A stretch of DNA of 64,000 nt. It comes from Myxococcales bacterium 68-20. GTDB lineage: Bacteria > Myxococcota_A > Polyangia > Polyangiales > Polyangiaceae. Under the pieces are notes generated by a model. It was not told the DNA's origin and ran no database searches. It saw nothing but the letters and a program-made list of their open reading frames with translations. Below, piece after piece: positions 37,935 to 46,240 of this stretch; the stretch's first letter is position 1; each line of letters opens with the position of its first letter. The position numbers were made by a program, and so were the translations under genes. Location: the NCBI GenBank assembly GCA_001899635.1, contig MKVQ01000023.1:285815-349814 (forward strand), written 5' to 3'.

Positions 37935-38843
37935 ATGAGAGTCTTCGTTGCAGGAGCAAGCGGCGCCATCGGCGTGCCTTTGATCGTCGAGCTGACTCGT
38001 CTTGGGCATGAGGTGACAGGAATGACTCGCTCCGAAGCCGGCGCGCGCAAGATCATCGAGCGCGGCGCTGCCGCCGAGCTCGTGAATGCGTTCGATGCCG
38101 CGGCCGTCGAGGCGGCGGTGCGGCGGTCGAAGGCCGAGGTGGTGATCGATCAGCTCACGGCGCTGCCGAAACATCCGTCCGAGTTGCCCGCGGCGTCGCC
38201 CGGTGACCGACAGCTCCGGCTCGAAGGTGGAGGGAACCTTCACCGCGCTGCATTGGCCAGCGGTGCGCGCAGGTACATCCAACAATCGAGCGGCTTCTAT
38301 CTCGGGCCAGGAAGCGGGCTTGCGGACGAGTCCGAGCCGCTCGCCATCGACGCAAGTCCCGCCGTGGCTGCCAGCGCACGAACGTACACCGAGCTCGAGG
38401 CACGCACGTTGAGCCAAGGGCCGATGGAAGGTGTCGCTCTTCGTTACGGGTTCTTCTATGGGCCGGGCACTTGGTATCACCCGGAAGACGGCGCCGCGGA
38501 AGAGGTGAGGCGGCGGCAGTCACCCATCATCGGTGAAGGACGAGGCGTCTGGTCGTTCGTTCACATCGAGGACGCCGCACGAGCGACGGTGGCGGCCCTG
38601 ACGTCCGAGCCCGGCACGTACAACGTCGTGGATGACGATCCGTCACCGGTGAGCCGCTGGCTGCCGGCGTTCGCGCAGTGGTTGGGCGCGCCGCCCCCTC
38701 CCCGCATGTCGGAACGAGAGGCGCGCGTCGTTCTCGGTGAAGACGCGGTCTATTACGGTACGAAGCTTCGAGGCGCGTCGAACGCAAAGGCACGTAGCGC
38801 CCTCGCCTTCCGCCCGCGCCCGCTACCGTGGCTTCACGACTGA
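37935..38843 (+). CDS. NAD(P)-dependent epimerase/dehydratase-like protein (extended SDR)
   Basis: 302 residues with a Rossmann start MRVFVAGASGAIGVPLIVEL, the GxxGxxG dinucleotide loop (residues 7-13). A sugar-epimerase-like core follows, with the YIQQSSGFYLGPGS strand and ALRYGFFYGPGTWY, then FVHIEDAARATVAAL of the atypical SDR group. The usual catalytic YxxxK is not obvious: the closest Tyr (TYTELEARTL) is followed by Glu/Ala instead of Lys, so epimerase activity is uncertain. It may act as an NmrA-like sensor or isoflavone-reductase-like enzyme. ATG 37935 follows AGGGG. Confidence 0.82.
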   Translation: MRVFVAGASGAIGVPLIVELTRLGHEVTGMTRSEAGARKIIERGAAAELVNAFDAAAVEAAVRRSKAEVVIDQLTALPKHPSELPAASPGDRQLRLEGGGNLHRAALASGARRYIQQSSGFYLGPGSGLADESEPLAIDASPAVAASARTYTELEARTLSQGPMEGVALRYGFFYGPGTWYHPEDGAAEEVRRRQSPIIGEGRGVWSFVHIEDAARATVAALTSEPGTYNVVDDDPSPVSRWLPAFAQWLGAPPPPRMSEREARVVLGEDAVYYGTKLRGASNAKARSALAFRPRPLPWLHD

Positions 38844-38956
38844 GCGTGCTCGATGCGAGCGCTACGCAACGAGCTCGAGTCGACGGGCGAGCCATCGCTC
38901 CGAGGTCGTCGCGCAGCGCTCCCATGCGGAGGAACGGAGGTTCGCGGGCCGAACCG

Positions 38957-39505
38957 TCACCAGCCGCCCCAGCCACCTCCCCAGCCGCCCCAGCCCGGGC
39001 TCCAGCCGCCGCTCCAGCCACCCCAGCCGCCGCCCCAGCCGCCCCAACCCGGGCTCCAGCCGCCGCCCCAGCCGCCCCAGCCCGGGCGCCAGCCGCCGCC
39101 CCAGCCGCCCCAGCCCGGGCGCCAGCCGCCGCCCCAGCCGCCGCGCCAGCCGCCGCCCCGCCAGCCGCCGCCCCGCCAGCCGCCGCCTCCCCACCCGCCG
39201 CGCCACTGGGCGTCGGGCGGCTCGGCTTCCGTGGAGGCCTGATCACTCGGGTCTTGTGGGCCTTCGGAGCTCTCCTGCCCAGGCTCTCCTGGCTGCTCAT
39301 CCTGTGCAGGCTGCTGCTCTTCGGGCCCCTGCATGTCTTCCATCGGCTGCTCGTAGGCGCTGTACGGCTGCTCCTGCTGCGGGTCCTGTTGTTCTTCACC
39401 GATCCCTGCCGCGGTCGTATCGACCTCGTCGGCCGGGACAGTGCATCCAAACGCGACGAGTCCGACTCCGAGCGCGACACTCGGCAATGTCATTGGCTTG
39501 AGCAT
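38957..39505 (-). CDS. Gly/Trp-repeat lipoprotein
   Basis: 182 residues. GGAGG precedes ATG 39505, and the signal ends in GLVAFGC. Residues ~25-100 are acidic, rich in Gln, Glu, Pro and Asp (EEQQDPQQEQPYSAYEQPME). From about 103 to the end the protein is only Gly, Trp, Arg, Ser and Pro in an 11-residue repeat, WGGGWRPGWGG. Gly/Trp repeats of this kind suggest a flexible, stacking surface layer, for example binding polysaccharide or forming a gel (inference). No enzyme signature is present. A perfect 11-bp dyad lies 55 bases upstream in its leader. Confidence 0.75.
   Translation of the reverse strand: MLKPMTLPSVALGVGLVAFGCTVPADEVDTTAAGIGEEQQDPQQEQPYSAYEQPMEDMQGPEEQQPAQDEQPGEPGQESSEGPQDPSDQASTEAEPPDAQWRGGWGGGGWRGGGWRGGGWRGGWGGGWRPGWGGWGGGWRPGWGGWGGGWSPGWGGWGGGWGGWSGGWSPGWGGWGGGWGGW
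38960..39195 (-). repeat. GC-rich 33-bp tandem repeat coding the WGGGWRPGWGG units
   Basis: In DNA the tract is a run of CAGCCGCCCC-like blocks with a clear 33-bp period (11 codons), for example the two CCCGGGCGCC motifs exactly 33 bases apart. Repeat number may vary between strains by slippage or recombination. Confidence 0.75.
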
Positions 39506-40078
39506 GTTCCTGCCTCCATCGCGACGACCGCTTTGCATCGCAGAAGCCACCGATGCGGAGCTCTTCATCAGCATGATGAAGAGCCGCCTCGCCCGAGACC
39601 GACATGGCCGACCACGTCGGTGTCGCGTCGGGCGCGACCTGCCCTCGCGATCGTGCGCTCGCGCACTCACCGTGATTCCGCAAGACGTCTGAGCGACCGC
39701 CTGGCGTAGAAGCGCTCACCGAGCCCCTTACTCCTCGAGCATGCAGATCGAGCTCATGGCCACCGCTGTCCCGGTGCAGACTGCCCGTATTGGGCATTGG
39801 GTCGCGCACCGATCGACACGCGGTTTGGGAATAGTCCTCTACGACTCGAACGGGAGAGGACTGGACCAACGAGCAGCTCAGCCCGTGGTCGGCCCGCGAG
39901 GAGCGATTCGAACCGATCCAACTCGGCCATGAAACGGCCGCACGTGTTGCACATCTCCGGAGGCGAGCCCCGCCGCGCGTGAGGCTGATCGACCTCCAGC
40001 CGAGCACGCGTTGGCCACGACCGCACTTTCGCACGGCTCACGGGAGCTGTGGGCGCCGACCCGCGCTAGCTATTTGTC
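39506..40078. other. Intergenic region with a dyad and no confident gene
   Basis: 573 bases. The palindrome at 39560-39584 is listed separately. A minus-strand frame at 39754-39954 begins MCNTCGRFMAELDRF with a CXXC pair and GGAG upstream, but its codon use drifts and its end is not protein-like, so I do not call it. The GDSL gene at 40079 has no obvious ribosome site. Confidence 0.35.
39560..39584 (-). promoter_or_regulatory. Perfect 11-bp dyad in the Gly/Trp lipoprotein leader
   Basis: GCTCTTCATCA (39560-39570) is exactly reverse-complemented at 39574-39584 with a 3-base centre. It is 55 bases upstream of the Gly/Trp lipoprotein start on the minus strand. Such symmetry suits a dimeric regulator's operator or a leader hairpin; the 3-base loop is short but allowed in RNA. 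Confidence 0.5.
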
Positions 40079-40774
40079 ATGCGCTCGATGCGCGCGCTTC
40101 TCGTGCTCGTCTTGGCCCCGCTCGGTGGCTATTCGTGGAGCGCCGGTGTCAGCGAGGATGCCGCACCCGTGCGCGGGCTCGGGCGCGATGAGATCCGCTA
40201 TCTGGCACTCGGCGACTCGTTCACGGCCGGGACCGGGAACCGACCGGCGGACGCGTTCCCCTCGCGTCTCGCTTCACTTTGGCGCGCGCACGACCGCCAG
40301 GTCACGCTCGAGAACGTGGCGGTCAACGGCTACACCACCGAAGACGTGCAAGAGCACGAGCTCCCGAAGGTAGCGCCATTTCGCCCTACGTTCGTGACGC
40401 TCGCGGTGGGCGCCAACGACTACCTGCGTGGCTGGAGCGCGGACGACTACCGTTCGCACGTGCGGGTGCTCTTCCGAGGGATCATCGATGCTGGCGTCGC
40501 GCCGAATCGGATCGTGGCGCTACCGCAGCCCGAATGGTCGCTCTCTCCGGCCGCGGCTTCGCTCGGGGATCCGCGGCAGCTCGGCGCGGACATCGTCGTC
40601 TTCAACACCATTCTGCGCGACGAGGCACGAGCCGCCGGCGCGCGTTACGTGGACCTATATCCGCTCATGCACAAGCAGGCGGAGGCGAAGATGTTCGCCA
40701 GCGACGGCCTGCACCCCTCGGCGCGCGCGCACGCCGAGTGGGCGGCGGCACTCTACGAACATGTAGACCCCTGA
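40079..40774 (+). CDS. SGNH/GDSL-type hydrolase, exported
   Basis: 231 residues. A signal-like start (MRSMRALLVLVLAPLGGYSW) precedes the hydrolase fold. Block I LALGDSFTAG carries the nucleophile Ser47. Block III VGANDY (~110-115) carries the oxyanion Gly/Asn. Block V SDGLHPS carries the Asp209-His212 pair. This is a complete GDSL esterase/lipase set for esters, acyl-lipids or acetylated sugars; the substrate is unknown. It ends 13 bases before the convergent alpha/beta-hydrolase-like gene. Confidence 0.9.
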   Translation: MRSMRALLVLVLAPLGGYSWSAGVSEDAAPVRGLGRDEIRYLALGDSFTAGTGNRPADAFPSRLASLWRAHDRQVTLENVAVNGYTTEDVQEHELPKVAPFRPTFVTLAVGANDYLRGWSADDYRSHVRVLFRGIIDAGVAPNRIVALPQPEWSLSPAAASLGDPRQLGADIVVFNTILRDEARAAGARYVDLYPLMHKQAEAKMFASDGLHPSARAHAEWAAALYEHVDP

Positions 40775-40787
40775 GACTGCGCAGCCT

Positions 40788-42518
40788 CTACTTCTGATTC
40801 TTGTCCCGCTGGTTCTTCTCGCGGCTGACCAGATCGAAGAGCTGCCCGGCAACGGTCTTCTCCATCCGGAGGGGCGCGACGCCGAAGCTCGCGGCCACCG
40901 CGTCCTGCTCGAACAAGAAGCGCCGCAACACGTCGCTCGGATAGTCCTCGAGCGGCAGCCCGAACGCTCCGTACGGCTTGCCGTCGACTGCCAGCGCGTG
41001 GTGCGCCCGCGCACCGACGCCGCGGAATTGGTGGCACGTAAGGCAGCCTTGCTCGCCGATCAGCGCGTCTCGCAGTCCGCCGGTGAGCGAGCGCAACGGC
41101 GCGAGCGGATCGTTCTGTACCCAGTGAAAGCTCGTCGCATCGAGCCCGACGATTGCGGTCGTCTTGTTCAGCAAGTCCGCGGGCAGCGGCGTCCGAAAGT
41201 GCAGGAACGCGCCGAGCGGCCGGACCATCATTGGCATTCGCTCGTCGCTCTCGATCCACGAGTAGGCGCGCTTGACCCGGTAGAAGCGGGACAGGCGGAA
41301 GAGATTGTCCTCGTCGTCGAGCCCGACCACGATGACCGGCTGGGTCGTCTTCAGAACTTCGCGCGGGAAGTACTGCTTTTCGCCCTGGAGGTTCGAGACC
41401 ACCAGCCAGTCCCCATTGCCGACTTCGGACTCCGGCCGCCCGGCCAGGTAGCCGAGCAGATCGACGGCCTGATATGTCTTGCCGGGCCAGGGGGAGAGCT
41501 CGAACGCGTTCCCGCCGACGTGGAACAGCAGCGTCTCGCGCACCCGGGGGTCGACCGGATAGGTGGTGATGGCCTGCTTGCGAAGCGCCGACAGGTCGAG
41601 CGGCGGCCGCGCCCCCCAGCGACGGCGCGCGCCGAAGGGGTTGTCGATCGGAAGCTCCTTCGGGCCGGAGCCGACGAAGGTGAACACCAGATCACCGAGC
41701 TCGTTTCCGTTTCCGCCCCAGTGCAAGATGCTGTGCGCATCGCGCTCAGGGACGACGAAGTGGTCGATGTCGCGCGCGCCCGCGTTCTGGAGGGCGCGCG
41801 CGAAGGGTCGAGCGATACGCGCCCAGTTCGCATTGTCCTGCCCGCCGGACAACATCAAGAACGGTGGCGAATCGGACCGCGCGTACATAATCGGCGAGGA
41901 CTCCCTGCGGTCTTCGACCGAGTCCGCGAAGAACGCCGCGTCGGGGTGCCCCTCGAGCGCCGCCTCGCCGAGATCGTAGGTGCCACGCAAGACGATGATG
42001 CCATCGACGCGCTTGGGATCCATGCCGGCCCCCGCGAGGAGCCGCGAATCGAGCGCGAGGATTGATGCCATCCATGCGCCGAGGCCGCGACCGACGAGGA
42101 CGAGGCGTGTCGGGTTGCGCGCGCCAGTCGCCTCGTGCACGACCCGGGCGACGTCCGCCGCGCACGCGCGCAGCGTGTATCCTTTCTGGACGTTGAACGA
42201 GACGGCGGCGACGGCGACCCCATTTCGCTGCATCGAGTCGCCGACGTTCGCAGCGAAGGCGAGCCGCTCGTCGGGCTGCGAGGGCTCGTTGCCCTGCAGA
42301 AGAACCACGAGCGGCACGCGCTTGCCCGACTGCGGGGGCGCGTAGAGGTCGACGGTGACGTTCGGCCCCTGAGGCCCCATCCGCTGCACCACGGCATACG
42401 TCACCGTGGCGACGGCGCCGGCTCCGGCCCCTACGCGCTGCCAGACGAGGTGCGCGCCGAGCGCGAGGAGCACCGCGAGCAGCCCGAGGCCCACCCATCG
42501 TCGTGCTCGCGCCGCCAT
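40788..42518 (-). CDS. Alpha/beta-hydrolase-like protein fused to a C-terminal cytochrome-c-type CXXCH motif
   Basis: 576 residues with an N-terminal membrane anchor or signal (GLGLLAVLLALGAHLVW). Residues ~45-270 resemble an alpha/beta hydrolase (VPLVVLLQGNEPSQPDERLA; SPPFLMLSGGQDNANW; VVPERDAHSILHWGG with a possible catalytic His). The elbow reads LVGRGLGAW instead of GxSxG, so the nucleophile Ser is Gly and esterase activity is doubtful. Residues ~300-470 are a second unassigned domain. GCLTCHQFRGVGARAHH (CXXCH, Cys492 to His496) is a c-type haem-binding motif, which implies covalent haem added in the periplasm. I know no named family with this fusion. Confidence 0.8.
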   Translation of the reverse strand: MAARARRWVGLGLLAVLLALGAHLVWQRVGAGAGAVATVTYAVVQRMGPQGPNVTVDLYAPPQSGKRVPLVVLLQGNEPSQPDERLAFAANVGDSMQRNGVAVAAVSFNVQKGYTLRACAADVARVVHEATGARNPTRLVLVGRGLGAWMASILALDSRLLAGAGMDPKRVDGIIVLRGTYDLGEAALEGHPDAAFFADSVEDRRESSPIMYARSDSPPFLMLSGGQDNANWARIARPFARALQNAGARDIDHFVVPERDAHSILHWGGNGNELGDLVFTFVGSGPKELPIDNPFGARRRWGARPPLDLSALRKQAITTYPVDPRVRETLLFHVGGNAFELSPWPGKTYQAVDLLGYLAGRPESEVGNGDWLVVSNLQGEKQYFPREVLKTTQPVIVVGLDDEDNLFRLSRFYRVKRAYSWIESDERMPMMVRPLGAFLHFRTPLPADLLNKTTAIVGLDATSFHWVQNDPLAPLRSLTGGLRDALIGEQGCLTCHQFRGVGARAHHALAVDGKPYGAFGLPLEDYPSDVLRRFLFEQDAVAASFGVAPLRMEKTVAGQLFDLVSREKNQRDKNQK

Positions 42519-42870
42519 CGTGGATCCAGCCTGTATCCGCGATTGAGCGCGGCAAGCTGAGGCGCCGTCGATCGCTCAGGGGCGGACGGCCCACCGCATT
42601 GGTCGCGCGGGTGCTCTTCGCATCGGCTACCTGACGCGGATGCGCGCGGACAACTCGCCGCGAGATGAGGACGAACTTCACACCGCCCGACCTCGGCAGA
42701 GTCGATGCAGCTGGGTTCAGCCCCGGTCACCCACGGACTCGGAGCTCTTCAGGCGCGCGCGCGTGCCGAGTCGCCTGAGGCAGGGGGAAGCTGCCGCCTA
42801 CACGCTCGGTGTTCGCCCCGTCTCGAAAGCAGTCCGAGACGTCGAGGAGCAAGGACTCGCCTCTCGCGCT
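42519..42870. other. Intergenic region without recognisable content
   Basis: 352 bases between two minus-strand genes. No gene-like frame, strong hairpin or repeat was seen. It should contain the promoter of the hydrolase-like gene (minus strand), whose elements I could not identify. Confidence 0.35.
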
Positions 42871-43554
42871 CTACGGCACACAGGCCGCGACGATGGTGCC
42901 GTTCAGCGCGGCGCCGGCGCCGATGATCTTGACCGGGGTGCACCGTTGGCCCTGAGGACAATCGGAGTTCGCCTGACAAAGTTGCGTGTCGCCCGCCGCG
43001 CATGCTGTGCCCGACGAACAGGTTGCTCCCGATGAAGCCCCCGCCGAGATCAGCAGCGTGCCTTCCGCGCAGGCTGCACCTGCGGCGAGGGTAGCGACGT
43101 CGGCCGATACGCAACAGGCGGTGCCACACTGCCTGGCCGAGTTGCACGCCCACGCAATGTCGCCAACGTTGCAGCCCGTCAACGTACACGACTGCGTCCC
43201 GCCGTAACACGCGGTGGGCGGCTTCTCGTTGCCGCACGGGAATGGCGTCGTTTGGAACTTGCACACGGGCGGCCCCGAGCGGCCAGCGTCCGTGTTGCCA
43301 TTGGAGGGCGGGTCGACCGACGATGCGTCGCCCGCGGGCGCGCCGCTCGAGGTCGTGCACTTCGCCTCGCCCTCGACCAGCTCGCAAGACAGCCCCTCGT
43401 TGCACGTGCCGTTCGCGAAGCACGGGCCCCCGAGCACGCCCTGCGCAAGCGTTCCCGCTGTGGCCGACGAAGGCTCGTCCCCCACGCACCCAGCAACCGC
43501 GAACGAACCAACGACGGCCGTGCCGATGAAACTGAAGACGAGGAGCTTCCCCAT
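42871..43554 (-). CDS. Cys-rich lipoprotein
   Basis: 227 residues with a lipoprotein signal ending in FAVAGC. A short Cys segment at residues ~43-66 (GPCFANGTCNEGLSCELVEG) resembles Dickkopf/DUF-type Cys modules. Next comes a Ser/Asp linker, then a ~130-residue Cys-rich domain (FPCGNEKPPTACYGGTQSCT; LTGCNVGDIAWACNSARQCG; TACCVSADV) with about twelve Cys, closing with CQANSDCPQGQRCTP. Probably a disulfide-stabilised surface protein. It is divergent from the larger Cys-repeat lipoprotein at 43963, and the two share residues such as NSDCPxGQRC. Confidence 0.75.
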   Translation of the reverse strand: MGKLLVFSFIGTAVVGSFAVAGCVGDEPSSATAGTLAQGVLGGPCFANGTCNEGLSCELVEGEAKCTTSSGAPAGDASSVDPPSNGNTDAGRSGPPVCKFQTTPFPCGNEKPPTACYGGTQSCTLTGCNVGDIAWACNSARQCGTACCVSADVATLAAGAACAEGTLLISAGASSGATCSSGTACAAGDTQLCQANSDCPQGQRCTPVKIIGAGAALNGTIVAACVP

Positions 43555-43962
43555 GCGGCAGAGGCTACCACGCGCTCAAGGCTTTCAGCGCGTGGCCGGC
43601 GGGGAATATGTCGTCGCGCACCACGGCCTTTCGACGGTCCCACGCGTGAAGCGGTAGACAGAAAGAGCTTGCCCCTACGGAGGCGCGGCTGCCAACCGGC
43701 CCTATCACCCTCGGCGGGGAGACCGGCGCGATGTCCGCATGGGCGCGGCAGCCCTGAGGTCCTGCTCTGGCTGTACGGAAACCAGTGAACGCAACGATCT
43801 CGCGACGCGCGGGTAACTCGAGCACGGCGCACGTCCGGCTCGGCGTCCGCTTGGTGACGTTGTGGTGTGACGCAGCGTGGGCGCTGGACGGTGGTTGGGG
43901 AGATCGGGCAACTGTCCACAGCACCATCGCCCTCGCTCCAATCTGAATCCCAGAGGCCGCTC
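43555..43962. other. Divergent intergenic region between two Cys-rich lipoprotein genes
   Basis: 408 bases. It must hold two promoters back to back. I found no paired stem-loop or long repeat and could not point to reliable promoter hexamers. Confidence 0.35.
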
Positions 43963-46032
43963 ATGATGAACCATCGCTTTGCAAGCATCAGCATCCTCGC
44001 CGGCCTCGCCATGCACCTCATCGCTTGCGCCGAAAGCACGGTCGATCCGGAGCCCTCTCCCAGCAGCGACGCCGGCAGCTTGGACAGCGGGCGCAATCGC
44101 GGTCCTGACAGCGGCTCGGACGCGCCCACCGATAGCGGCTCCGACGCGGATGCCGACTGCACGTCTGCCGCCGACTGCCCGGCTCCGACGAGCGCGTGCG
44201 TGGAGCGCGCCTGCAAGTCGGGCGTCTGCGGCCAGCAGCCGAAGGCCGCGGGGACGGCGGTCGAGTCGCAGACCGCCGGCGACTGCAAGCGCTGCCAGTG
44301 CGACGGAGCAGGCTCCGTCGTGGACGTGAACGACGATACGGACCTCCCCGTCGACGCCAACGACTGCACGAACGACGTCTGCACGAGCGGCGTCGCGTCC
44401 AATCCGAAGAAGGCAACGGGCACGGCGTGCGGCGCTGGCGGCGCCCTCAAGTGCGATACGACCGGCACCTGCGTCGGCTGCCTGCTTCCGAGCGACTGCG
44501 CTGGCCAGGACACCGAGTGCTCGACGCGTACGTGCGTGGCCGGTGTGTGTGGCCGACAGAATGCTCCGCTCGGCGCCGTGCTCGAAAAACAGACGGCCGG
44601 CGACTGCAAGAAGGCCGTTTGCGACGGCAACGGCAACATCAACTCGCAGAACGACGACAGCGACTCGGCGAGCGACAACAACGCCTGCACCAACGACGTC
44701 TGCGTCGACGGAGCTCTGACGCACCCGAACCTCGCCAACGGCACGTCGTGCGGGGCGAACAAGACCTGCGTCGACGGCGCATGCAATGGCTGCTCTGTGG
44801 ACAGCGACTGTCCCGCGGGCAACGAATGCAAGTCGCCGAAGTGTACGGCCGGTCTGTGCGGCTTCACGTTCACCCCCGCCGGCGACCTGGCCACGCAACA
44901 GCCGGGGGACTGCCGTAGGGCCCGGTGCGACGGCGCTGGCAACCTCGAGAGCTTGATCGACAACACCGATGTGCCCGCCGACGACGGTACGCAGTGCACG
45001 GTCGAGGGCTGCACTGCCGGCGCGCCGACGCGCTCGAACGCCACGGCGGGAACGCCGTGCAACGACAACGGCGGCACGCTCTGCAACGGCCGCGGCCTTT
45101 GCGTCGAGGCCTCATGCATCGACGGCGTGCAGAACGGCGCGGAGACCGGCATCGACTGCGGCGGAAGCTGCGCCCCGTGCGCTCCGGACGTCACCATCGT
45201 CCCGGCGGATGGCGCCGTGGCAATCGACGTGACCGAACGCATCGTCCTCACGTTCGTCAGCGAGATGGCCCCGGCGACGCTGACCGCTCAGACGACGGCG
45301 GGCGCGTGCACGGGAAGCCTCCAGGCGTCGAGCGACGACTTCGCGACCTGCATCGGCTTCACCACGCCGGTCATCGCTGCCGGCAACATGATGGTCACGC
45401 TGCGTCCGGCGTCGAACCTTGCGAACAACAGGACCTACAAGGTCAGGGTCACGACCGACGCGAAGAAGGCCGGCGGCACGGCCGTCGTGCCCTACTCGAT
45501 GCCCGCGGGCTTCACCACGAAGGCGGCGCCGACCTGCGCCTCACACGGCTACTCCGGGGCCCTCGTCACGTTCGACCTGACGTCGCTCTCCGGCGTCTCG
45601 ACGAACGCTCCCGCGACGACGAACGTTGCCGGCGTGAGCAGCACGGTGCTCTCGCGCTCGGCCGCGCTCAAGGCGGAGAGCGCGAGCAGGGCGCTCAACA
45701 GCAGCAGCTGGGCGACCGGCGCCGCGGCGGATGCGACGCGCTACTACACGTTCACGGTCACGCCGGCGGTCGGCTGCACGCTGGCGCTCTCCTCGCTCGC
45801 GCTGGACGTCGACCGGTCCAATAGCGGTCCGGCCAGGGCCGATGTCGCCACCAACGTCGACGGGGTTGCGACGCACAGCGCGTCCTTCGCGGTGGCGGGC
45901 AAGCCCACGGTGTCGCTCTCGGCGAGCAGCGCTGGTGCCATCGAGATCCGCATCTACGGCTACTCCGCGAGCGCGGGCGGTGGCACGTTCCGCATCCAGA
46001 ACAAGATGACGCTCTCCGGCTCCATCCAATAG
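43963..46032 (+). CDS. Cys-repeat lipoprotein with SbsA-like Ig domain
   Basis: 689 residues. The in-frame extension back to a GTG at 43867 is not signal-like, whereas ATG 43963 gives HRFASISILAGLAMHLIAC. Residues ~25-95 are a low-complexity Ser/Asp linker (DSGSDAPTDSGSDADAD). Four or five repeats of a CxxxxCxxGVCGQxPxxxGTxxxxQTxGDCxxxxCDGxGxxxxxxDDxD type follow; their Asp-rich turns may hold Ca2+. Then comes an Ig-like SbsA module (VAIDVTERIVLTFVSEMAPA, then LRPASNLANNRTYKVRVTTD) and a ~150-residue beta domain. Such SbsA modules are frequent in myxobacterial and S-layer proteins. Function: surface adhesion or display (inference). Confidence 0.8.
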   Translation: MMNHRFASISILAGLAMHLIACAESTVDPEPSPSSDAGSLDSGRNRGPDSGSDAPTDSGSDADADCTSAADCPAPTSACVERACKSGVCGQQPKAAGTAVESQTAGDCKRCQCDGAGSVVDVNDDTDLPVDANDCTNDVCTSGVASNPKKATGTACGAGGALKCDTTGTCVGCLLPSDCAGQDTECSTRTCVAGVCGRQNAPLGAVLEKQTAGDCKKAVCDGNGNINSQNDDSDSASDNNACTNDVCVDGALTHPNLANGTSCGANKTCVDGACNGCSVDSDCPAGNECKSPKCTAGLCGFTFTPAGDLATQQPGDCRRARCDGAGNLESLIDNTDVPADDGTQCTVEGCTAGAPTRSNATAGTPCNDNGGTLCNGRGLCVEASCIDGVQNGAETGIDCGGSCAPCAPDVTIVPADGAVAIDVTERIVLTFVSEMAPATLTAQTTAGACTGSLQASSDDFATCIGFTTPVIAAGNMMVTLRPASNLANNRTYKVRVTTDAKKAGGTAVVPYSMPAGFTTKAAPTCASHGYSGALVTFDLTSLSGVSTNAPATTNVAGVSSTVLSRSAALKAESASRALNSSSWATGAAADATRYYTFTVTPAVGCTLALSSLALDVDRSNSGPARADVATNVDGVATHSASFAVAGKPTVSLSASSAGAIEIRIYGYSASAGGGTFRIQNKMTLSGSIQ

Positions 46033-46062
46033 CGATCGCGCCCGCCACACCGACCTCCCCCC

Positions 46063-46089
46063 GGCCCTTCGACTCGCTACCGAAGGGCC
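46063..46089. terminator. Possible bidirectional terminator hairpin
   Basis: GGCCCTTCG (46063-46071) pairs perfectly with CGAAGGGCC (46081-46089) with a 9-base loop. It lies 31 bases past the stop of the plus-strand lipoprotein gene and ~150 before the end of the convergent metzincin gene. It could serve both; T-runs are absent. Confidence 0.45.
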
Positions 46090-46240
46090 CGTCGTCGCTC
46101 TACGCGCGCCAAGTCGTCCACCGCTACGCGCGCCTCCAAGAGCCGATCGTCCACGACGACCTCGGAACAAAGTCCGAGCGCGGACGTGACGAGGAGCCTG
46201 GGTCGACGCCTCGAACACGTCCGCGCTCGCGTGCCTTCGA

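Noticed and set aside
39754-39954. Small minus-strand frame beginning MCNTCGRFMAELDRF with a CXXC pair
   Set aside because: Codon use becomes irregular after ~30 residues and no homologous fold is apparent; kept only as a note in the intergenic entry.
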